Shown piece by piece: positions 16,311-25,820 of a stretch of DNA of 64,000 nucleotides. A program made the translations under genes and the position numbers. The notes under the pieces are model-generated. The model saw nothing but the letters and a program-made list of their open reading frames with translations. It searched no databases and was not told where the DNA came from. Origin of the DNA: Leifsonia sp. 71-9 (GTDB taxonomy: Bacteria; Actinomycetota; Actinomycetes; Actinomycetales; Microbacteriaceae); contig NZ_MKVJ01000007.1 of the NCBI RefSeq assembly GCF_001898805.1, forward strand, positions 1 through 64,000, written 5' to 3'. The stretch's first letter is position 1, and each line of letters opens with the position of its first letter.

Positions 16311-17692
16311 CACTCCTCCTCGTAGGTGCGGAGTCGTTTCTTGCGCGGGGTGGGGTCCGCGAGGTGGGGTTCCTCGCGGTGGGCGACGGTGGGGATGTGG
16401 TCGTTGATGGTGCGGCGGAGTTCGTGGCGGCGGGCGCGGCGGGCGGTTTCGATGTCGCGGAGGCTGAGGCGGATGTTGGGGTGGGCTTCGTCGACGGCGA
16501 CGCAGATGAAGGTGTCGTGGTCGTAGACGCGGATCTCGGAGACGTCGCGGGGGTCGTAGCGGATGGTGATGGTGTGTCCGACGAAGGGGGCGAGGGTGGG
16601 CGCGAGGTAGCGCTGGCCCTGGAAGTGGATGCCGTCTCGTTGCACGGTGCGATGGGTCGGGACGGTGAGTAGCAGGCCGTCGAGTTGCTCGAGAGTGTCG
16701 GGCATGCAAGGCATCCAGCCGTCCGCGACCCATGCGTCTCGCGGGGAGATACCGAGCTCTTGGTGGGTGCGCTGGTTGTAGGTGGCGATGAAGGAGCCGA
16801 TCGCCCGATCCACGCCCGGGAGATCGAGCACGGGCTGCGGGCTGCGGTTCCCGGGGCCGAGATGGCCGGGGAGGGTCGGGAGGACTTCGGTGTTGATGGT
16901 GCCGAAAAAGCGCTCGATCTTGCCGCGCCCCTGGGGTCGACCGACGGTCGAGAAGATGAGCCGGAGGTGCAGTTCGACGGCGGTGCGCTCGAGGTGGTGG
17001 CTGGTGAAGTCGGAGCCGTGATCGACGTGCAGCACGTCGGGGATCCCGCACATCGCCCACGCGGGGTCGGTCTTCCGCCAGATCGCCTGCCGCAAGGCGA
17101 GAGCGGTGTTCAGCGAGGAGGGCGCTCCGGTGAAGACCATGTAGCCGCAGATCGCGCGGGAGTGATCATCCATCACGGTTGTCAGCCACGGGCGATCAGG
17201 CTTCCCGTTCGCGCCGACGATGAGGATGTCGAGTTCGGTGTGGTCGGCCTGCCAGATCTGGTTCGGTCGTTCCGCCCGGCGGCGGAACACCAGCTCGTGG
17301 CGGTCGCGATAGGAAGCGGGACCCTCCAACGCGAGGGTGACGAGTGCGGGGTCGAGGGCCTGCACGATCTCGCGGACGGTGGCGTAGCTCGGCGTCGGCC
17401 GGCCGTCGCGCAGGCACTCCTCGACGGTGAGGCGATGCAACGTCGCGATCGACGGACGAGGCCGGGTCAGGGCGAGTCGCTCGATGGCGGCGACGGTCGC
17501 CGGAACCGTGCGCCGACCGCCCTTGTCCGTCCTCGCAGTGTCGTCGAGCCCGGCGAGCCCGTCCCTCTTATAGAGCTGATGCCAGCGCTGCAGCGTCCGC
17601 GTGCCGATGCCGCTCTCGCGGGCGAGGGCCGCGAGGGGGACCTGATCTTCGACGTGAAGTCGAAGGATCCGCCACCGCTCGAGGCCGTCCAT
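16310..17692 (-). CDS. DDE transposase with Mu-type C-terminal domain
   Basis: A 460-residue transposase. An N-terminal HTH (LARESGIGTRTLQRWHQLY) precedes the integrase core with Asp150 (WQADHTELD), Asp224 (HVDHGSDF) and Glu260 (GKIERFF). The C-terminal Mu-like beta barrel (RYLAPTLAPFVGHTITIRYDPRD) and basic tail RKKRLRTYEEE follow. It is shorter than TniA at 11631 and belongs to a different branch. The ATG at 17692 comes six bases after the resolvase stop. Confidence 0.88.
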   Translation of the reverse strand: MDGLERWRILRLHVEDQVPLAALARESGIGTRTLQRWHQLYKRDGLAGLDDTARTDKGGRRTVPATVAAIERLALTRPRPSIATLHRLTVEECLRDGRPTPSYATVREIVQALDPALVTLALEGPASYRDRHELVFRRRAERPNQIWQADHTELDILIVGANGKPDRPWLTTVMDDHSRAICGYMVFTGAPSSLNTALALRQAIWRKTDPAWAMCGIPDVLHVDHGSDFTSHHLERTAVELHLRLIFSTVGRPQGRGKIERFFGTINTEVLPTLPGHLGPGNRSPQPVLDLPGVDRAIGSFIATYNQRTHQELGISPRDAWVADGWMPCMPDTLEQLDGLLLTVPTHRTVQRDGIHFQGQRYLAPTLAPFVGHTITIRYDPRDVSEIRVYDHDTFICVAVDEAHPNIRLSLRDIETARRARRHELRRTINDHIPTVAHREEPHLADPTPRKKRLRTYEEE

Positions 17693-17698
17693 CAGTCG

Positions 17699-18322
17699 CT
17701 ACATCGCTGCACTCTCGCGGGCTGCGTGAGCCTGCTGGTGGCGATAGAGCGTCGCGCGACTCCACCCGACGAGACGAGCAGCGTCCTCAGCGGTGCGACC
17801 GCGCGCTCGCGCATCTGCGGCGATCGCGAGCTTGTCCGCGATCACGACCGGATCTGACAGAGGCCGACCGAATCGTGTCCCGTTCGCGCGGGCGGCCGCG
17901 ATGCCAGCGTTGACCCGTTCCACGATGAGCTCGCGCTCGTACTCCGCGAGCGTGGCAAGCATGTTCAGCATCAGCCGGCCCGTCGACGTCGACGGATCGA
18001 TACCGTCCGAGATCGACCGGACCTGCACACCACGCTCGCGCAGCAGGTTCACCGTGTTCAGCACGTCGATCAGGGAGCGGCCGAGGCGGTCGACTCGCCA
18101 GACGACGACGGTGTCGCCATCCTCGGCGTACTCGAGGAGCTTCTTCATCCCGGTCCGCTCGATCGCTGTCTTACTCCCCGAGGTGACATCCGCGAAGACG
18201 TCGCGCTTCTGCACGCCGGCGGCGACGAGCGCTTCGAGCTGCAGCTGCGCGTCCTGACTCGACGTACTCACACGCGTATAACCCAGAAGTCTCACGACCT
18301 CATTCTGACTCGGAAACACCAT
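17699..18322 (-). CDS. Serine resolvase/invertase (Tn3 resolvase family)
   Basis: A 207-residue site-specific recombinase. The catalytic Ser lies in YTRVSTSSQDAQLQLEAL, the YAEDGDTVVVWRVDRLGRSL block and the LATLAEYERELIVERV helix follow, and a C-terminal HTH (EDAARLVGWSRATLYRHQQ) binds res. It should resolve cointegrates formed by the adjacent transposase. The ATG at 18322 has AGGAGGGG at ideal spacing, so the longer N terminus (MVFPSQNEVVRLLGYTRVS) is used. Confidence 0.9.
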   Translation of the reverse strand: MVFPSQNEVVRLLGYTRVSTSSQDAQLQLEALVAAGVQKRDVFADVTSGSKTAIERTGMKKLLEYAEDGDTVVVWRVDRLGRSLIDVLNTVNLLRERGVQVRSISDGIDPSTSTGRLMLNMLATLAEYERELIVERVNAGIAAARANGTRFGRPLSDPVVIADKLAIAADARARGRTAEDAARLVGWSRATLYRHQQAHAARESAAM

Positions 18323-18339
18323 CCGTGTCCCCTCCTGAG

Positions 18340-18466
18340 ACGAAACGCGGCAAGACGTCTTTCCGAGACAGCCGACGTCCCGATAATCCGGATCCGTTGG
18401 GCGCGATGCGACCGCCGGGAGGCACGTCTCAGAAAGCTATTGACTTTCGAGACGAAGGTCTCAGAG
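18340..18466 (+). promoter_or_regulatory. Candidate res site of the adjacent resolvase
   Basis: GAGAC/GTCTC half-sites recur here. The clearest inverted repeat is at 18426-18453, with arms GTCTC-A-GAAAG and CTTTC-GAGAC around a short spacer, about the size of one resolvase subsite. Further half-sites are near 18343, 18357 and 18457. The location directly upstream of the resolvase gene is standard for res. Confidence 0.5.
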
Positions 18467-18670
18467 TACGGGTGCGCCTCCGCCCCCACGAAAATTTGAC
18501 TGGCGATAGTTGGACGCACTCACAAAGGATCCTGTTTTCGGGACCTTGGACCCTGTTCTGTGCACCAACGGCCGAGCAAAGTGGCGACATGGACGTAGTC
18601 GAACAAGTCATCCTTCGCGTCGCCGCCTCGACCGCTCTAAGGCAGGAGCAGCTCGAAGCGTCTGCAAAAC
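18467..18670 (+). other. Intergenic stretch before the ATPase pseudogene
   Basis: No established gene. A short frame from ATG 18590 to the stop at 18678 reads MDVVEQVILRVAASTALRQE and continues nine residues; it abuts the GTG of the following ATPase and could be the tail of a regulator cut off by the transposon. Evidence is weak. Confidence 0.3.
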
Positions 18671-20565
18671 GTGGGTGACACAGGTGCACGGCCGCAGCAC
18701 CTGCTTCTGAGGTATCCGATCGTGACGCTCACCCTCGTTGTCGGGGCAGTGGGTGCGGTGATCTGGTTCGCGGGATTCGACGTCGTCGCGCACTGGGGTT
18801 TCGGCGTGTTCGCCATCCTGATCGCTAGCGTCCAAGCGATCCGGGTGGTGGGCGAGCTGCGCCGGAGTCGGTTCGGAATCGACATCCTCGCGATCGTCGC
18901 GACAGTCGCGGTGGGTGAAGTCATCGCCATCATGATCATCGTGCTGATGGTCTCTGGTGGCAAAGCCCTCGAAGATTTCGCTCAGGGCCGTGCCCAACGG
19001 GAGCTGACTGCGCTCCTCGCACGCGAGCCGCGGACAGCGCATCGCCTGGACGCGGGCTCGCTCGATACCGTCGATGTCCCAGCCGACGATGTGGTCATCG
19101 GAGACCTGATCCGTGTTCTGTCCGGCGAGGCTGTGCCCGTGGACGGCATCCTCGAGTCCTCGACGGCGGCCTTCGATCAGTCATCACTGACCGGCGAGAG
19201 CCTGCCGCGCAATCGTTCGCGGGGAGAGCGTGTCCTGAGCGGGTCGGTCAACGGCAACACGTCGGCGACCATCCAGGCGACCGCGAGAGCACAGGACAGC
19301 GAATATCAGGCGATCGTCGCCCTAGTGAAGCAGGCCTCGTCGAATCGTGCCCCCGTCGTTCGACTCGCCGACCGTTACGCGGTGCCCTTCACCGTCGTGT
19401 CGCTTCTGATCGCCGGCGTGGCGTGGTGGCTGTCGGGCGATCCGGTGAGATTCGCCGAGGTGCTCGTGCTGGCGACGCCGTGCCCCCTGGTGCTGGCGGC
19501 CCCGGTAGCGTTCATGGGGGGCATGAGCCGCGCCGCCCGCAGCGGGATCATCGTGAAGGGCGGAGGGGTTCTCGAGCTGCTCGCGCGGGTACGCACGGCC
19601 GTCTTCGACAAGACAGGCACCTGACGCACGGCAGACCAGAGATCGTGCGCATCGACGCCCTCCCGCCGTGGGACGAGGACACTCTGTTGACCTTCGTCGC
19701 CTCCGCCGAGGAGCACTCCTCCCATGTGCTCGCCGCCTCCATCGTCGAATCCGCCCGAGAACGCGGGCTCACCCCGCTTCGCGTGCAGCGCTCCACAGAG
19801 ACCGCCGCTGAAGGCGTCACGGCCGTCCTCGAGAATCACACCGTGTCCGTCGGGACGCTCCGGTTCGCGCGAACCAGTGCGCCCGATGTCGTCGAGGCGT
19901 CGCTCAGGGGAGGTGAGATGGCCATCTACGTGGTCATCGATGAACGCGCCGCCGGCATCGTCATCGCCAGCGACGGCGTGAGGAAGAACGCGGCGCAGAC
20001 CATCTCGGGACTCCGAGATGAGGGAGTGAACCGCATCGTGATGCTGACGGGCGATGCGCAGACGACGGCCGATCACATCGCGCGTGCCGTCGGGATCACC
20101 GAGGTGCGGGCCGACTGCCTGCCGCGGGACAAGGTGGACATACTCCGCGGCATCGTCGACCGCCCTGTGCTGATGGTCGGCGACGGCGTCAACGACTCCC
20201 CGGTTCTCGCCTCCGCCGACGTCGGAATCGCCATGGGCGCCCGGGGAGCGACGGCGGCGAGTGAGGCCGCTGCAGCGGTGATCCTTCTCGACGACATCTC
20301 CGTCGTGGTCCGAGCCGTCCGGATCGGCCAGGACACTGTGCGGATCGCCTTGCAGAGCATCTGGATCGGGATGGCCCTCAGCATCGGACTCATGATCGTC
20401 GCCGCATTCGGTCTGATACCGGCGACCCTCGGTGCCGCGACGCAGGAGGTCGTCGACCTCGCGACGATCCTCAACGCCCTCCGGGCACTGCGCGACAGGC
20501 AGCCCGCCGCGAAACCGGCGTCGCCCGTCCCAGTGGAAGTGGCGGTCGTGCGTATCGGCACCTGA
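18671..20565 (+). pseudogene. P1B-5-like metal ATPase (TPCP type), frameshifted at the catalytic motif
   Basis: The first frame (18671-19624, 317 residues) has the transduction domain, TGES loop and membrane motif TPCPLVLAAP, then reaches ...FDKTGT followed by TGA. The next frame resumes at once with LTHGRPEIVRIDALP and runs to 20565, including GDGVNDSPVLAS and the final-helix motif QEVVD. Restoring one C near 19621 rejoins DKTGTLT. TPCPx5P plus QExxD are the signatures of P1B-5 (Nia-type) pumps linked to Ni/Fe. The break splits the phosphorylation loop, so the protein as written is inactive. A sequencing error or recent mutation fits best, as both halves are otherwise intact. Confidence 0.85.
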
Positions 20566-20842
20566 AATCACCTCACCCGCCACCCGAGGGCACGACTTCC
20601 CCTGCCGATCCGAAGTGAACCCACAGCTGATGTGAATCCCTGACCGGTCGCCGAGCAGTAGACCGATACCCGTGCCGCTTTCGCGATGCGGTATCCGGCA
20701 GCCCCGCCAAGGGATGCCTATCCTGCGTGGCGCGGCAGACGCCACGCGCCTAGTGTTAGAGAATCCGCGCACTTCCGCACTCTGGATCCACTCACAGTCT
20801 CGTCGACTGACTTCTTTTCATCACTAATCCTTTGGGAGCCTC

Positions 20843-21385
20843 GTGTTCGATACATTCTTCGGTCTTCCCCTCCATCCGCTGGTCGTGCACGCCACTGAGG
20901 TCGTCGTTCCGCTGGCTGCCATTCTGGTCATTCTCACCGCAGCATGGCCGCGCTTCCGTCGCTGGTCCGGATACCTGACCCTTACCGTGACACTCGTCGC
21001 GCTAGCGCTCGTTCCTATCACTACCCAGTCCGGAGAGAAGTTGGAAAGTCGGGTAGGTGAGAATGACCTGATCGAAACCCACTCCGAGCTGGCCGATGGA
21101 CTCCTGCCCTGGGTTGCGGGGCTCGTCATCGTTGCTGCGGCGCTCTTGTGGTGGAACATCCGAGAACGTCGTACGGCACGTGCTTCCACGGCAGAGAGCG
21201 ACAGGGCGCCCGGAACGGAACCAGCGAAGAAGAAGCTGCGCTGGGTGCCGGTGAGCCTTCTCGTGCTGGCCCTCCTCGTCTCGACGGGAACGACCGTGCA
21301 AGCCGTGCTGGTCGGTCACAGTGGTGCGACCGCCGTGTGGACCGAGGACATGGGAACGTCTACACCGTCTGGCGACTCGGAATGA
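20843..21385 (+). CDS. DUF2231 membrane protein
   Basis: A 180-residue protein of the DUF2231 family. The N terminus FDTFFGLPLHPLVVHATEVVVPLAAILVIL is diagnostic: a conserved HPLVVH motif leading into the first of four membrane segments. Histidines in the helices suggest heme or metal binding, and the family is often annotated as a predicted membrane redox protein, but its biochemistry is not established. It starts with GTG after GGGAG and overlaps the VIT1/CCC1 gene by four bases, so the two are co-expressed. Confidence 0.82.
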   Translation: MFDTFFGLPLHPLVVHATEVVVPLAAILVILTAAWPRFRRWSGYLTLTVTLVALALVPITTQSGEKLESRVGENDLIETHSELADGLLPWVAGLVIVAAALLWWNIRERRTARASTAESDRAPGTEPAKKKLRWVPVSLLVLALLVSTGTTVQAVLVGHSGATAVWTEDMGTSTPSGDSE

Positions 21386-22134
21386 GCCGGCATGTCGGAA
21401 CCAGCTCGTCCGACGCGACCCCAGTCGCGTCACAACCGGTCGAACCGCATACGGGGAGCCTCTCCGGCCGCCTGAACTGGTTGCGCGCAGGTGTACTCGG
21501 CGCGAACGACGGGATCGTGTCCGTTGCGGCGATCGTCGTCGGTGTCGCCGGGGCGAGTTCGTCGACGCCGGCGATTCTTGCGGCGGGATCGGCCGCGCTC
21601 GTCGGTGGGGCCATCTCCATGGCCCTCGGCGAGTACGTGTCGGTCAGCAGCCAGAGCGACAGCCAGCGCGCGCTCATCGAGAAGGAGAAACAGGAGCTCA
21701 GGAACGATCCGGACGGAGAACTCGCTGAACTCGCGGGGCTCTACCAGGCACGCGGCCTCTCACAAAAAACAGCCCACCAAGTCGCCGTCGAACTCAGCGC
21801 GAAGGACGCGTTGAAGGCTCATCTTGCGATGGAACTCAACATCGATGAAGCCGATGTCGTGAGTCCCTGGCATGCTGCTGGAGCGTCAGCACTCGCCTTT
21901 CTCATCGGCGGTATCTTGCCGTTGTTGGCCATCCTGCTGATTCCCGATTCCCTTCGCGTCCAGATCACTTTCGTGGTCGTGCTCGTCGCACTCGCCGCGA
22001 CGGGAGCACTCGGCGCCCGGTTAGGCGGCAGTCCCGCTATCGCCGCCACTCTGAGAGTCGTCATCGGCGGAGCGCTCGCGCTCATCGCCACTTTCGCCAT
22101 CGGCACACTCCTCGGCACAACGGGCCTCGTTTAG
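21382..22134 (+). CDS. VIT1/CCC1-family Fe/Mn transporter
   Basis: A 250-residue membrane transporter of the vacuolar iron transporter family. The signature LRAGVLGANDGIVSVAAIVVGVAGA opens TM1, and EYVSVSSQSDSQ follows TM2. A cytosolic helical region (about residues 95-155, EKEKQELRNDPDGELAELAGLYQARGLS) corresponds to the metal-binding domain of VIT1. Five membrane helices in total. These proteins move Fe(II) or Mn(II) out of the cytosol. It may reduce Fenton-active iron alongside KatG downstream. It has an ATGA overlap with the DUF2231 gene. Confidence 0.88.
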   Translation: MSRHVGTSSSDATPVASQPVEPHTGSLSGRLNWLRAGVLGANDGIVSVAAIVVGVAGASSSTPAILAAGSAALVGGAISMALGEYVSVSSQSDSQRALIEKEKQELRNDPDGELAELAGLYQARGLSQKTAHQVAVELSAKDALKAHLAMELNIDEADVVSPWHAAGASALAFLIGGILPLLAILLIPDSLRVQITFVVVLVALAATGALGARLGGSPAIAATLRVVIGGALALIATFAIGTLLGTTGLV

Positions 22135-22157
22135 GCCGCGTTGCCGCACCTCGCCGT

Positions 22158-22180
22158 ATCGCCACAACCGCTGTGGCGAT
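22158..22180 (+). terminator. Hairpin between the transporter operon and katG
   Basis: ATCGCCACA and TGTGGCGAT form a 9-bp stem with a 5-base loop, 24 bp after the transporter stop. There is no U tract, so it may be a weak terminator or a regulator site in the katG leader. Confidence 0.45.
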
Positions 22181-22343
22181 CCGCCTTCAGTCACCTCGAT
22201 AACCAATATCAGGAAGATCCTCGGACGCCAATCGAGGTCACCTTGAGGAATCAAGGTCGCCGCTGTGATTCTGACCGGTAGTGAAGTCTTCGACCGCGAT
22301 GATGTCGCCCCCTCCCCCATTCTGAGCAAGCAAGGAGCTTCCC

Positions 22344-24656
22344 GTGGCTACGCACGACCAGACCAACACATGCACTTTCCCCATGGCAGGGGCGCTGCCG
22401 GCCGGTGGCGATCACCTCGGCGGCACCTTCGGTCAGTCGCCGAGCCTTGACAGCTGGTACCCGCAGAGGCTGCGGGTCGAGCTCCTCCATCGGAACGGCA
22501 TCGCCGCCGATCCGCTCGGCGCGGACTTCGACTATGCGGCGGCCTTCGCCACGATCGACCTCGAAGCTCTTAAGGCGGACATCAAGCGTCTGCTCACCAC
22601 CTCGGTCGACTGGTGGCCGGCGGACTACGGCAACTACGGCCCGCAGATGATCCGGATGGCCTGGCATGCCGCCGGCACGTACCGCATCGCGGACGGCCGT
22701 GGCGGGGCGGGCACCGCGATGCAGCGGTTCGCACCGATCGGGAGCTGGTGGGACAACGGCAACACCGACAAGTCACGACGCCTCCTGCAGCCGATCAAGC
22801 ACCAGTACGGGAACGCGCTGTCCTGGGCCGACCTGATGGTGCTGACCGGCAACTGCTCCCTCGAGCTGATGGGGCTGCCGACGTACGGCTTCGGTGGTGG
22901 ACGACTCGATGCGTGGGAGCCTGACGATGGCACATGGTGGGGCCCGGAGGTCTGGAACCCGCACGCGGTCGCGAGCCCTGACGAGATGGTCAGCCGCGAC
23001 GAACGCTGGCACGGTAAGAACGGCGACGAGGACTACGACCTGCAGAGCCCGCTGGCCGCTTCGCACCAGGCGCTCATCTACGTCAACCCCGAGGGGCCCT
23101 ACGCAAGCGGCGACCCGATGGGCTCAGCGCGCGACATCCGCATCACGTTCACTCGGATGGCGATGAATGACGAGGAGACGGTCGCTTTGATCGCCGGTGG
23201 CCACGCTTTCGGCAAGAGTCACGGCCAGGTGCCCGCATCCGACATCGGGCCATCACCTGAGACAGCTCCGATCGAGTCGATGGGGCTCGGCTGGCACAAC
23301 CCGGTCGGCACCGGCAATGCCGAACACACCTCCACGAACGGCATCGAAGGCAGCTGGACTCCGAACCCGACGCAGTGGGACAACGCCTACCTCGAGAACC
23401 TGTTCGCGTACGACTACGAGCAGACGAGGAGCCCGGCCGGTGCTCTGCAGTGGACACCGACCGACCCGGAGGCGCCGAGAACCCCGGACGCACACGTACC
23501 CGGCCGGATGAACCCGCTCATGATGATGACCTCGGACATCGCCCTCAAGGTCGACCCGGAGTACCGGGCAGTGTGCGAGCGCTTCCTGGCCGACTTCGAC
23601 CTCTTCACACTCGCGTTCTCGAAGGCCTGGTACAAGCTCACGCACCGCGACATGGGGCCGAAGCACCGGTACCTCGGTTCCGAGGTCACCATCGCCGACG
23701 ACCTGCTCTGGCAGGACCCGCTCCCGGACGCAGCAGGAGACGCACTCGACGAAGGTGACCTGGCAACGCTCAAGGAAGCGGTCCTCGAGACCGGGCTGTC
23801 CGTGTCGGACCTCGTGTACACGGCGTTCTCCGCAGCCTCGACCTACCGCGACAGCGACAAGCGCGGGGGCGCGAACGGCGCCCGGCTCGCCCTGTCACCG
23901 CAGAAGGACTGGGCGGTCAACCGACGCACCGTCCCGGTCATCGACGCGCTGCGAAACGTGCAGGCGGCATTCGCGGTGACGTCCGGCGGGCGGCAGGTCT
24001 CCCTCGCCGACCTGATCGTCCTCGCCGGCAGCGCCGCGGTGGAGCGCGCCGCGCAGGCGGCAGGAGCTGACGTCACCGTGCCGTTCACGCCAGGACGTGT
24101 CGACACCACCCAGGAGCTCACCGACATCGAGATGTTCGAGTGGCTGCGACCCGTCGCGGACGGCTTCCGGAACTTCGTGTCCGAGCGCTTCGATCAATTC
24201 GCTCCGGGCGTCGCGCCCGAGGCGGCGTTCCTCGACAAGGCGAACCTGTTCACGCTCACCGCACCCGAGTGGACCGTCCTCACCGCTGGGCTGCGGGTGC
24301 TCGGCGCCAACTGGGACGGGTCAGACCTAGGGGTGCTCACGGAGCGCGTCGGAATCCTGACAACGGACTTCTTCGTGCATCTGACCGACACCGACCTGGT
24401 GTGGACGACGGACGACGAGACCGCTACGACCTTCACCGGCCGAGACCAGGCGACCGGCGACACTCGCTGGCGGGCCTCTCGGAACGACCTGGTGTTCGGC
24501 TCGAACGCACAACTGCGGTCGATCGTCGACGCCTACGCGGGCAGCGACGGGCAAGACCGGTTCGTGCGCGACTTCATCCGCACCTGGTCGAAGGTCATGA
24601 TGCTCGACCGCTACGACATCAAGGGCCACAAGCGGTACGGCGCGATGGCCGCCTGA
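22344..24656 (+). CDS. katG: Catalase-peroxidase KatG
   Basis: A full-length 770-residue heme enzyme that removes hydrogen peroxide. All active-site residues are present: distal Arg104, Trp107 and His108 in RMAWHAAG; Tyr246 (LIYVNPEG) and Met272 (FTRMAMND), which with Trp107 form the Met-Tyr-Trp adduct needed for catalase activity; proximal His287 in [10 protein letters not shown]. The duplicated C-terminal domain is intact to RYGAMAA. The GTG at 22344 has AAGGAG eight bases upstream. It lies downstream of Fe/Mn transport genes, which suggests an oxidative-stress unit. No FurA-like regulator gene is adjacent. Confidence 0.95.
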   Translation: MATHDQTNTCTFPMAGALPAGGDHLGGTFGQSPSLDSWYPQRLRVELLHRNGIAADPLGADFDYAAAFATIDLEALKADIKRLLTTSVDWWPADYGNYGPQMIRMAWHAAGTYRIADGRGGAGTAMQRFAPIGSWWDNGNTDKSRRLLQPIKHQYGNALSWADLMVLTGNCSLELMGLPTYGFGGGRLDAWEPDDGTWWGPEVWNPHAVASPDEMVSRDERWHGKNGDEDYDLQSPLAASHQALIYVNPEGPYASGDPMGSARDIRITFTRMAMNDEETVALIAGGHAFGKSHGQVPASDIGPSPETAPIESMGLGWHNPVGTGNAEHTSTNGIEGSWTPNPTQWDNAYLENLFAYDYEQTRSPAGALQWTPTDPEAPRTPDAHVPGRMNPLMMMTSDIALKVDPEYRAVCERFLADFDLFTLAFSKAWYKLTHRDMGPKHRYLGSEVTIADDLLWQDPLPDAAGDALDEGDLATLKEAVLETGLSVSDLVYTAFSAASTYRDSDKRGGANGARLALSPQKDWAVNRRTVPVIDALRNVQAAFAVTSGGRQVSLADLIVLAGSAAVERAAQAAGADVTVPFTPGRVDTTQELTDIEMFEWLRPVADGFRNFVSERFDQFAPGVAPEAAFLDKANLFTLTAPEWTVLTAGLRVLGANWDGSDLGVLTERVGILTTDFFVHLTDTDLVWTTDDETATTFTGRDQATGDTRWRASRNDLVFGSNAQLRSIVDAYAGSDGQDRFVRDFIRTWSKVMMLDRYDIKGHKRYGAMAA

Positions 24657-25010
24657 CCCGGAGCTCTCGTCCCAACGCGCGATGGTCTGGAGGACGGCGC
24701 GGTCCCGCAAGCGCATCCGCGCCCCCGCCATAACCGAGTGAGGCTTTCGAAGCCGCGCATCCGACGTTCCAGGCCTTCCACGGCACGTCTCCTGATGGGT
24801 TGGGGGCGAGGGCTACCAGGCGCAGGCGACGGTGCGGGCGATGACCCACCGGTCACCATCTACCGCCACCTCACCGAAAACCGCTGACGCCGACTCGCGA
24901 CACGGGGCGGCGTCAGAACGCCGCAATGAAGCGCCAACATCCACAGGCGGCGAGTCGTAAGCTCGCGGGCCTGTCACGTATTCGGCCGTATAAATGACCG
25001 GGAGTTCGCG
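24657..25010 (+). other. Intergenic region with a resolvase-tail remnant and a strong hairpin
   Basis: No intact gene. The end of one frame (24852-24887) reads VTIYRHLTENR then stop, matching the last helix of a serine resolvase and implying another decayed recombinase. Right behind it is a hairpin CTGACGCCG (24884-24892)/CGGCGTCAG (24908-24916). The last 50 bp contain GTATTCGGCCGTATA, a palindrome-centred site likely to belong to the res site or promoter of the resolvase at 25011. Confidence 0.45.
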
Positions 25011-25643
25011 ATGTTCGTCGGCTATATGCGCGTGTCGAAGTCCGATGGATCACAGACGACGGATCCGCAGCGTGATTCGCTGCTTCAGGCCGGTATCGAT
25101 GAGGCGCAGCTATACGAAGATCGGGCGTCGGGGAAGAAGGACGATCGGCCCGGTCTCGCCGCCTGCCTCAAAGCGTTACGCGACGGCGATACATTGATCG
25201 TTTGGAAACTCGACCGACTCGGCCGCAACCTGCACCACCTGGTGAACACGGTACACGACCTCACCGCGCGCGGTGTCGGGCTGAAGGTCCTGACCGGGCA
25301 AGGCGCCGCGATCGATACTACGACCGCCGCCGGGAAGCTCGTATTCGGGATCTTTGCCGCTCTCGCGGAGTTCGAGCGTGAGTTGATCTCTGAGCGAACC
25401 GTCGCCGGTCTCGTGTCCGCCCGAGCGCGCGGGCGTACCGGAGGCCGACCATTCACGATGACACCGGCGAAGGTGCGCACCGCGATGGCCGCGATGGGGC
25501 AGCCGGAGACGAACATCGGTGAGCTGTGCAAGGAGCTGGGAATCTCGCGACAGACGCTGTACCGCCACGTGTCACCAAGCGGGGAAGTGCGAGCGGATGG
25601 CCTGCGTGTCATCGGCCGGAAGAACTCGGGGCCGCGGAGTTAG
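25011..25643 (+). CDS. Serine resolvase/invertase
   Basis: A 210-residue recombinase of the Tn3 resolvase family. Catalytic Ser is in YMRVSKSDGSQ, followed by DGDTLIVWKLDRLGRNLHHLV and FAALAEFERELISERT, and an HTH near the end (IGELCKELGISRQTLYRHV). It is intact. No matching transposase gene is next to it, so it is probably what remains of a transposon that delivered the neighbouring cargo. GGGAGTTCGCG precedes the ATG. Confidence 0.9.
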   Translation: MFVGYMRVSKSDGSQTTDPQRDSLLQAGIDEAQLYEDRASGKKDDRPGLAACLKALRDGDTLIVWKLDRLGRNLHHLVNTVHDLTARGVGLKVLTGQGAAIDTTTAAGKLVFGIFAALAEFERELISERTVAGLVSARARGRTGGRPFTMTPAKVRTAMAAMGQPETNIGELCKELGISRQTLYRHVSPSGEVRADGLRVIGRKNSGPRS

Positions 25644-25820
25644 GAGCCCGCAAGAGCCAGTCCATCAGGTGCCCATGTCGGACCCGACCACGCCGGGAAC
25701 GTCGGGGACGCTGGAGCAAGAAATTCACGCGGAGGAATTGGTCGCTGAAACTGACGCGAACCAGCACGCTCGCCCCGCTCATTTGTTAGGCGGAGCCGAA
25801 TGCTTGATCAAGTCTCTCGC
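25644..25820 (+). other. Intergenic stretch between convergent genes
   Basis: A frame starting at the ATG at 25676 (MSDPTTPGTSGTLEQEIHAE...) is open but soon runs into the antisense of the MgtE-like gene, and nothing in it resembles a known family. I treat it as noncoding. Confidence 0.3.

Larger units (their letters stand above)
15405..18470 (-). mobile_element. Second Mu-type transposon with resolvase (ends approximate)
   Basis: Three minus-strand genes, resolvase, DDE transposase and AAA ATPase, make a compact unit, with res-like repeats at 18340-18466 next to the resolvase start. The left border lies in the 108 bp after tniQ, which include GTGAACAGTTACGTGACATT and a tandem TGCTCG...GATGGCG motif (15459-15506). 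I could not match terminal inverted repeats by eye. No tniQ homologue is present in this unit. Confidence 0.6.

Noticed and set aside
16311-17060. Long N-terminal extension of the minus-strand ATPase
   Set aside because: It overlaps the transposase gene in another frame and is Arg/Pro-rich shadow sequence; the ATG at 16310 is coupled to the transposase stop.
19600-19640. Programmed frameshift in the P1B-5-like ATPase
   Set aside because: No slippery heptamer or downstream pseudoknot is evident and the split falls inside the catalytic motif; error or mutation is simpler.
22135-22343. FurA-type regulator gene before katG
   Set aside because: The 209 bp contain no regulator frame, only a hairpin and the katG leader.
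24903-24930. Tn3-type terminal inverted repeat (GGGGCGGCGTCAGAACG)
   Set aside because: It resembles the start of Tn3-family ends only over the first few bases, and no inverted partner was found.
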